This document shows, piece after piece, positions 59,474 to 64,000 of a stretch of DNA of 64,000 bases. Origin of the DNA: Dermatemys mawii. Its lineage: Eukaryota; Chordata; Testudines; Dermatemydidae. The stretch spans positions 17,196,676 through 17,260,675 of the forward strand of contig ML677333.1 of the NCBI GenBank assembly GCA_007922305.1, written 5' to 3'. Position 1 is the stretch's first letter. Each line of letters opens with the position of its first letter. The notes beneath the pieces were generated by a model. That model had not been told where the DNA came from. It made no database searches and saw only the letters and a list, made by a program, of their open reading frames with translations. Made by a program: the position numbers and the translations under genes.

Positions 59474-60400
59474 ATACATAGATTTTTAAGGCCAGAAAGG
59501 AACATTATGATCATCTGGTTTGACTTCCTGCTTAAAAAACACCAGAGAACCTTACTCAGTAATTTCTACATTAAGCACTAATGTCTGTTTGCACTATAAC
59601 ATATCTTTTGGAAAGATGTCCAGTCTTAATTTAAAGACTGCAAAGGATAGAGAATCTACCATGTCTCTCGGTAAGTTGTCCCAATGCTAATCACCTTCAC
59701 TGTTTTTAAAAAAAACCTGCACCTTATTCTAGTCTGAATTTGTCTAGCTTCATTTTCCAATGGCGGATCTCGTTATGCTTTTTTTCTGCTAGATTGAAAA
59801 GCCATCTACTAGCAAAAATCTTGTATCCATTAGGTACTTTAAGAGGTGATTTAATTTCCTTCTCTTGCATAAATTAAAGAGATTGAGTTTAAGTCTCTTC
59901 CTGTAAGGCATATTTTCAAGTCTTCAGACTCTTCTTGTAGTTCTTTTATTTAACCCTTTCCAATTTTTGAACATCCTTGTGCTTACAAATGCCACCTCCT
60001 TGCTTCTAACTGATATTCCCCTGTTTACCCCCAGAGATCATGTTAGCCCTCTGAGCTATACTATTGTACAACTCTCACGAGGGACTGTGACAACGTATCT
60101 GAATCGAAATATTTTGGGGTTTTGATGATAAATCAAAATTTTCCATGGAAAGAAGATATACTTTTCACAAAAAACTGTTTTTCCAGAAAACCAGTTTTCT
60201 GTCAAACAACAACTTCAATCAGCTGTAATTAAAATGCATGTTGTTCACATTGGACCACCTTACCAAATGATCCAGATTGCGCTGTATAATCACCTGTTCC
60301 AGTCATTATTTATCACCAGTCCTCCAATTTTGTGTAATCTTCAAATTTTACCACCAACAATTTTATATTTTCTTGCAGCTCATTGACAGTGTTCAAAACA
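59474..60400 (-). mobile_element. CR1 LINE, antisense, with an internal replacement
   Basis: Antisense 3' UTR and RT sequence from 'aaggccagaaaggaacatta' (59490) to 'caccaacaattttatattt' (about 60370). At about 60074-60224 the CR1 text is replaced by an AT-rich segment with 'attttccatggaaag' ending 'caatcagctgtaatt'. CR1 then resumes at 'attaaaatgcatgttgttc'. It is old. Confidence 0.75.
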
Positions 60401-60950
60401 GAAAACAAAATACTTAATTTAGTCTATTTTTTTTTTTTTACTAAATCAAGCAATTTGCTTTTAGGGTTGTTGTTTTTTTTAAACATAGCTTCAACAATAT
60501 TATGCCCAACATGCTGAAAGAGCTCTCTTTTGTGTTGTAATTAGGCAATGATCACATTACATGAGAGATTATCCCATCCTATTTACAGTAAATAGCTTCA
60601 AGTAAGAAAAAAATAGAGGCTCTATTCATGAATGATTTATATGCAGCTTCTTCTCAAGGTTTTGCATTATTCAAGTAGAAAATTGTGTCCAGAATACTAA
60701 AGACATGCTATATTTTGCTGTATGTAACCAGAGCTGATTGTACGCATTAGATTCCCCAAATTGTTATTTAATACCTTGAAACATCAGACAAAATGCCTTT
60801 GCTTGACTTGCTGCTTTTTAAATGCTCTTTTCTTACCACCAAATCTCATGCTGACTTGGTTTTCCCCATATTCCATTTACGGGGATAGATTTTCAGGTGG
60901 CATGACTATTGGCCATTGTACCAAAGACCCATAGTAAGAATACAAGTTCC

Positions 60951-60958
60951 TTTGCAAT
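60951..60958. repeat. Target-site duplication, left (hAT MITE)
   Basis: TTTGCAAT; the partner TTTGTGAT is at 61230-61237. The two differ only at a dinucleotide that is CA in one and TG in the other, as expected from an original CG. Confidence 0.65.
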
Positions 60959-61229
60959 CAGGGCCTGCTCTAACTTTTTTTGCCACCCCAAGGGAAAAAA
61001 AAGGGTGGCCGGAGGAGCGCTGCCCGAGCGAAAAGAAAAGGGTGGGGGGCAACGTGGACAGAGGAGCAGGGGGGACAGTGTGGCTGGAGGAGCCGGGGCA
61101 GGGTGTGGCCATAAGAGCAAAAGGGGTGGCATGGCCAGAGGAGCACCGCTCTAAGATTGGCTGGAATGCCGCCCCTTACAGAGTGCCAACCCAGGCATGT
61201 TCCTAGGCTGGTGCCTGGAGCCGGTCATG
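60959..61229. mobile_element. hAT MITE
   Basis: A 271-bp element. The left end is CAGGGCCTGCTCTAAC. The right end 'ggtgcctggagccggtcatg' corresponds to the same terminus type reversed (expected ccggccctg, two changes). The body carries purine-rich repeats ('ggaggagc', 'ggtggcatggccagaggagc') which create overlapping open frames on both strands at 60893-61206 that are not genes. Confidence 0.75.
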
Positions 61230-61237
61230 TTTGTGAT
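61230..61237. repeat. Target-site duplication, right (hAT MITE)
   Basis: TTTGTGAT, partner of 60951-60958. Confidence 0.65.
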
Positions 61238-62333
61238 GACCATATTAATATGCATAGTTCCCTTTAAGACTCCAGAGTCATAAAGCAATTGGCACAGTCC
61301 AACATTTTCTGTACCAGAAGTTCAGTATCAGTAAATGTTAGGAGAGGCCCTATCGAGGACAGTCATGAAGAAATAATGGTTATTGTTCCAAAAATTATAA
61401 TGTGCCAACAGTTATCACTAAATGGTATCTGAGAAATCATAGCCTTCGCTGTAATTATAACAGGAAATAACCAGGATAACTGTTTAGCAACTGTTTCCTG
61501 CTGCCAAACACTGACCTTTTAATAGTTTCCTACACATTTTTGGGGAGGTTAATTCAGAGCTTCACACTAAGTGAAAAAGAAGTGACTTGAAAAATCCTTA
61601 TGAAGTGTCCATATGTTAGGATAATGGACTATATAGTATTCTTAATAACTTGAAAATAAGAATCAGAATATGCAGTTTGATGATGTGTCTGTTCCCCTAA
61701 ATTGGTGATCTATTAGTTCTAGCTGATACACATAACTTAGGTATTAAATTAGCAAACATTATGTCATTTTGATTTATAGTGTGCCTGCAAATAACTGAAA
61801 TACCAAGGCTAAAATAAATCTGGAATCCCCAACGTGAAAGAACTGTGTGAATGTGAAATATTAATGTTGAGGCCAATAGAGATAACAGTTAGAAATATCA
61901 GAGCAAGGTGCAAGTGAGAGCATCATTATTCTTTACCCTCAAATGTGCACGGCTGTGCTCTGGATATGGCTTCAAACAGCACACAACTGTCTTTTGGAAT
62001 CCTGTATAATATGATAAAAGTAAAGGCAGAGTGGGAACCATCCACCCATTGGATTAACCCCCTGGGGACTTGCTGGAAGACCTGCTTGCAAAGACAGAGC
62101 TTTCCAACAGCTAAGACTAATGAGAGTGAGAGGAATATCCAGTCAAAAGAAAGTGGCCTGCCTCTGGTACGGCATATAGGAGGGGCACATAAGCCATCCA
62201 ACATTAGTTTGCCTCCTCCACAGACATCTTAAGTAATAGCTTTCCTCGGGAAGGCAGAACATGTTCCTTTTTGCACCATGTTTATCTGCTACTCAAGCAT
62301 ATATCTGTCTCTAGCTTTACAAGTTTAATCTAC
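61238..62333. other. Unrecognised stretch
   Basis: No gene. Open frames on both strands at 61926-62232 have no motif. Confidence 0.4.
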
Positions 62334-62362
62334 TAAGGGTATGGTTACACTTACAAAATTAT

Positions 62363-62443
62363 AGCGCTATTGCTTATAGCGCTCGCCTTATACAGCAATA
62401 ATAATAGCGCTATTGTATGTCCACACTGAGATGCTCCAGCGCT
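62363..62443. promoter_or_regulatory. Four AGCGCT palindromes, subterminal
   Basis: AGCGCT occurs at 62363-62368, 62378-62383, 62406-62411 and 62438-62443, mostly embedded in (t)atagcgctat contexts. Clusters of short palindromes just inside the TIR are typical candidate transposase-binding sites in DNA transposons. That function is inferred, not shown. Confidence 0.5.
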
Positions 62444-62499
62444 ATAGCATGGCCACATTTGCGGCACTTAATATGGCATCAAGAGCAGCGCATTAGGGC

Positions 62500-63948
62500 A
62501 TGTATCCCACAGTACACCTCTTCCTGATCTGGCGCAATGGCTTGTGGTGGGGGGGGCGTCACTTGCGGGGCATTCTATATCCTGTTTCAACTACCCATGA
62601 TGCTTTTTGGCATATCCCAGCAATCCCTGTGTTTTCTTCCACCTCCGGCGCCATCTTTCAAGGGTTTCAGCAAGGCACGCTCCGTCTTCCATTGTTGAGT
62701 GCTGCAATGAATCCAGAACTGCTGAGGGACATGCTGACGACTGTCGCCAGCACATCTCTGTGTGCAGTGGAGTTATTCCTTGACATGCAGGATGACAGTG
62801 ATGATTCTGAAGACGAGATCGAAGCGGTGAATGCATTCGACACACAGCTTCTTGTCTCATTAACGGACATGCTCACGGCTGTTGAACGCCGCTTCTGGGC
62901 ACGGGAAACGAGCACAGAGTGGTGGGATCGCATCGTCATGCAAGTCTGGGACGACGAGCAGTGGCTGCAAAACTTTCGAATGAGAAAAGCCACTTTCATG
63001 GGACTGTGTGCTGAACTCGCCCCTGCCCTGCGGCGCAAGGACACCAGACTGAGAGCTGCCCTCCCGGTGGAGAAGCAGGTGGCTATCGCGATCTGGAAGC
63101 TGGCTACCCCAGACAGCTACCGATCGGTGGCCAACCAGTTTGGGGTTGGAAAGTCGACCGTTGGAGTTGTGCTGATGCAAGTGTGCAGGGCCATTAATCG
63201 CATCCTGCTACGAAAAATCGTGACTCTGGGTAATGTGCATGACATTGTTGATGGCTTTGCACAAATGGGTTTCCCTAACTGTGGAGGGGAGATAGATGGG
63301 ACCCATATACCCATTCTCGCGCCCGCCCACCTAGCTGAGGAGTACGTTAACCGAAAGGGGTACTTCTCCATGGTTCTCCAGGCGCTTGTGGATCACCGTG
63401 GGCGTTTTACTGACATTAACGCTGGCTGGTCTGGAAAGGTGCATGACGCACGCATCTTCCGCAACACCGGCCTGTTCATGAAGCTGCAAGGCGGGACTTT
63501 TTTCCCAGACCAGAGGATCCCCGTGGGGGAAGTGGAAATGCCCACAGTGATTCTTGGTGACCCTGCTTACCCTTTAATGCCCTGGCTCATGAAACCGTAC
63601 ACAGGGAGCCTGGACAGCAGTCAGGAAAGGTTCAACTACAGGCTTAGCCGTTGTCGAATGACTGTGGAGTGTGCTTTTGGGCGTCTCAAGGCGCGCTGGC
63701 GCTGTCTTTATGGGAGGCTAGACTTGGCCGAGGGTAGTATCTCCGCGGTTATTTCCGCATGCTGTGCCCTACATAATCTTTGTGAGCGGAAGGGCGAAGG
63801 CTTCACTCAGGCATGGTCCTCTGAGGTTCAACGCCTGGAGGCCACATATGCCCAGCCAGAGAGCAGGGTTCATGGAGGGGACCAGCGCGAGGCTGTTAGG
63901 ATCAGGGAAGCCTTGAGGGAGCATTTTGAGGCTGAAAGCCAGTTCTAA
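62500..63948 (+). CDS. PIF/Harbinger transposase (HARBI1-like, DDE_Tnp_4)
   Basis: This is the only long, uninterrupted and recognisable frame in the window, 482 codons from the first ATG. The enzyme would cut and paste its element in the nucleus, with help from a Myb-like partner. Seen in order: acidic stretch D-D-S-D-D-S-E-D-E (98-106); helix-turn-helix-like S-Y-R-S-V-A-N-Q-F-G-V-G-K-S-T-V (206-221); G-G-E-I-D-G-T-H-I (first catalytic D, 266); K-V-H-D-A-R-I-F (313-320); V-I-L-G-D-P-A-Y-P-L (second D, 354); V-E-C-A-F-G-R-L-K-A-R-W-R (E, 390); C-C-A-L-H-N-L-C (421-428). All three DDE residues are present. The true start is probably the ATG at 62707 (413 aa), because the upstream 69 codons look like untranslated sequence. 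Many CpG dinucleotides are retained, suggesting a recent copy. Either an active transposase or a recently dead copy is possible; domestication is less likely because a TIR is adjacent. Confidence 0.92.
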   Translation: MYPTVHLFLIWRNGLWWGGRHLRGILYPVSTTHDAFWHIPAIPVFSSTSGAIFQGFQQGTLRLPLLSAAMNPELLRDMLTTVASTSLCAVELFLDMQDDSDDSEDEIEAVNAFDTQLLVSLTDMLTAVERRFWARETSTEWWDRIVMQVWDDEQWLQNFRMRKATFMGLCAELAPALRRKDTRLRAALPVEKQVAIAIWKLATPDSYRSVANQFGVGKSTVGVVLMQVCRAINRILLRKIVTLGNVHDIVDGFAQMGFPNCGGEIDGTHIPILAPAHLAEEYVNRKGYFSMVLQALVDHRGRFTDINAGWSGKVHDARIFRNTGLFMKLQGGTFFPDQRIPVGEVEMPTVILGDPAYPLMPWLMKPYTGSLDSSQERFNYRLSRCRMTVECAFGRLKARWRCLYGRLDLAEGSISAVISACCALHNLCERKGEGFTQAWSSEVQRLEATYAQPESRVHGGDQREAVRIREALREHFEAESQF

Positions 63949-63962
63949 AGTGAGGTGCAGAT

Positions 63963-63990
63963 GGAGGGAGGGAGGGAGGGAGGGAGGGAG
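63963..63990 (+). repeat. (GGGA)n microsatellite
   Basis: About seven perfect GGAG/GGGA units, 12 bp after the transposase stop codon. It lies within the transposon, so it may vary among copies. Confidence 0.9.
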
Positions 63991-64000
63991 CATTCTTTTA

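Larger units (their letters stand above)
62337..64000 (+). mobile_element. PIF/Harbinger transposon, left part
   Basis: It begins GGGTATGGTTACACTTAC directly after TAA (62334-62336), the usual PIF/Harbinger target trinucleotide. A left subterminal region of about 110 bp holds four AGCGCT palindromes. The transposase gene follows, and the element runs off the window, so the right TIR and the accessory Myb/SANT-like gene usually carried by this superfamily cannot be assessed. Confidence 0.85.

Noticed and set aside
60893..61206. Four overlapping open frames on both strands
   Set aside because: They arise from purine-rich repeats inside a hAT MITE, with no protein motif.
1..64000. CRISPR arrays, operons, phage or bacterial mobile elements
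   Set aside because: No regularly spaced repeats, no ribosome-binding-site-led gene clusters. The content is vertebrate transposable elements throughout.

Overview
The window looks like non-avian sauropsid nuclear DNA, most likely turtle, with crocodilian as the main alternative. It is AT-rich and packed with CR1-type LINE fragments. It also carries hAT, PIF/Harbinger and Tigger-like DNA transposons, palindromic MITEs, MIR-type SINEs, a Penelope-like retroelement, a DIRS-like retroelement and retroviral-type LTRs. I see no L1- or Alu-dominated mammalian pattern, no bacterial-style operons, and no convincing host exon, tRNA or rRNA. The species call is an inference from repeat content alone.

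Layout. 1-5 kb: a 5'-truncated CR1 (about 1095-2399), half of a Harbinger MITE (3997) and a possible antisense LTR (ending 4890). 5.36-6.56 kb: a foldback hAT element whose two arms both carry the 3' end of a transposase gene, with a perfect 8-bp target-site duplication (TSD). 6.6-17 kb: mostly unrecognised DNA with CR1, SINE and MITE scraps and a head-to-head inverted pair of Penelope-type 3' ends (15226-15410). 17.3-18.9 kb: a decayed DIRS-like retroelement with gag-like and reverse-transcriptase (RT) segments in several frames. 21.8-23.1 kb: a longer CR1 with recognisable RT motifs. 24.26-24.50 kb: a hAT MITE with a TSD. 25.5-27.1 kb: a roughly 240-bp sequence present twice in direct orientation. 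27.26-27.89 kb: a solo LTR (TG...CA, 5-bp TSD).

33.5-35.5 kb: an antisense CR1 interrupted by a second, short CR1 3' end. 35.76-38.30 kb: a hAT element of the TTF-zinc-finger/DUF4371 type with matching ends and a perfect 8-bp TSD, but a frameshifted, N-terminally shortened transposase. 40.2-41.0 kb: a second, truncated copy related to the 5.4-kb hAT. 41.8-42.7 kb: an LTR scrap followed by hAT and Harbinger MITE pieces. 45.5-46.4 kb: a 5'-truncated Penelope-like element with a GIY-YIG segment and an 11-bp TSD. 46.4-51.1 kb: AT-rich, unrecognised. 51.1-54.1 kb: palindromic MITEs, a CR1 tail, a possible LTR and a Tigger-like element with a hAT fragment nested in it. 54-62 kb: sparse CR1 tails and one hAT MITE whose TSD copies show complementary CpG decay.

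62.34 kb to the window end: the only apparently intact gene. It is a PIF/Harbinger transposase of up to 482 codons with HTH and DDE motifs, sitting just inside a left terminal repeat that has four AGCGCT palindromes. The right end lies outside the window. The genes do not form a pathway; they are independent mobile elements of different ages. Their ages can be ranked by nesting and decay: DIRS and antisense CR1 copies are old, the hAT elements are intermediate, and the Harbinger copy is the youngest.
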